DNA from: Onchocerca lupi
Lineage: Eukaryota; Nematoda; Chromadorea; Rhabditida; Onchocercidae
Direction: 5' to 3'
NCBI GenBank assembly: GCA_028564675.1
Contig: JAOVVO010000231.1
Coordinates: 1 to 64,000 of the forward strand
DNA length: 64,000 nucleotides
Position 1 is the first letter of the stretch; every line of letters starts with the position of its first letter. The notes beneath the pieces were generated by a model that was given only the letters and a program-made list of their open reading frames with translations, was not told where the DNA came from and searched no databases. A program made the translations under genes and the position numbers. Below, piece by piece: positions 63,727 through 64,000 of this stretch.

Positions 63727-64000
63727 TTATCAAACGAAACTTTTTATTATAATGTTAAAGTTTTCTTTAACAAATTTGATAACATGTTCACACAAAATCC
63801 GATATTGGAAATAATAAAGCCATGGAGTAAAGACTTATTCTTGATTGATAATTTTTTGATTACTTCAGTAATAGATTATGGCTATGGATATGAATCAAAA
63901 AATACTGCAATCTTTGATTAAAGATTATGTTATAGCTGCTCTTTACTCTGCTTTGCTTGGAAATGCAGTAAGTGAGAATAATGTTAGAATAGTTGCTATG
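63727..64000 (+). pseudogene. atpG: ATP synthase F1 gamma subunit (atpG) fragment of bacterial type; likely nuclear Wolbachia transfer
   Basis: Two plus-strand frames. The first (63727 to about 63892) includes PILEIIKPWSKDLFLIDNF and ends DYGYGYE. The second (63893-64000, open at the window edge) reads KILQSLIKDYVIAALYSALL then GNAVSENNVRIVAM. In F1 gamma subunits the C-terminal part has an acidic/Tyr-rich strand (YEYEP-like), then ILxxLLxxYV...LYxALLENxASExxARMxAMxxA; the two frames match these in order with one frameshift between them and a stop (TAA 63724-63726) just before. No intron signals explain the shift. Bacterial rather than mitochondrial origin is favoured by the spacing around the last helix. 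The donor being Wolbachia is inferred from the filarial-like context. Confidence 0.58.

Overview
This window looks like nuclear DNA of a nematode, most likely a filarial (onchocercid) worm. The sequence is very AT-rich, genes are cut into many small exons with T-tract/CAG splice acceptors, and the proteins read as animal proteins. It carries a BEL/Pao retroelement and a Helitron. At the right edge there is a frameshifted fragment resembling a bacterial F1-ATPase gamma subunit, as expected of a nuclear Wolbachia transfer. The species cannot be named from the sequence alone. Family assignments come from reading conserved motifs; no database search was run.

Layout: (1) 48-268, a coding-like exon of an unidentified upstream gene. 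(2) 321-4132 (+), the nucleoporin Nup62 (FG repeats plus C-terminal coiled coils). (3) 4905-7521 (+), ketohexokinase, 301 aa in 7 exons. (4) 8722-14101, a degenerate BEL/Pao LTR element on the minus strand (TSD CTGCC). It has gag, protease and env-like remnants but no reverse transcriptase or integrase, and a second, inverted solo LTR (TSD CTTCT) is nested in it. (5) 14107-23749, mostly non-coding, with two minisatellites around a short orphan coding stretch near 16.4-16.6 kb. (6) 23750-39697 (+), a large secreted PAN/apple-module protein. I reconstruct it as 22 exons in one continuous frame (1452 aa, signal peptide, five PAN-like modules). (7) 43878-44561, another solo LTR. (8) 45041-46966 (+), an alpha-carbonic anhydrase whose N-terminus I cannot find. 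(9) 47254-60475 (-), a secreted neprilysin-like M13 zinc peptidase, 18 exons, 736 aa. Its 5.4-kb intron 13 holds a decayed Helitron (48445-53119) with TC/CTAG ends, a 3' hairpin and helicase remnants. (10) 63727-64000 (+), the atpG-like pseudogene.

The host genes do not form an obvious pathway. Carbonic anhydrase and neprilysin converge tail to tail, 287 bp apart. The PAN protein and neprilysin carry N-terminal signal peptides and should be secreted. Much of the structural interest lies in the mobile DNA: nested, target-site-flanked LTR insertions, a Helitron ending 17 bp from a splice acceptor, back-to-back Helitron termini in inverted array, and the likely endosymbiont-derived fragment.
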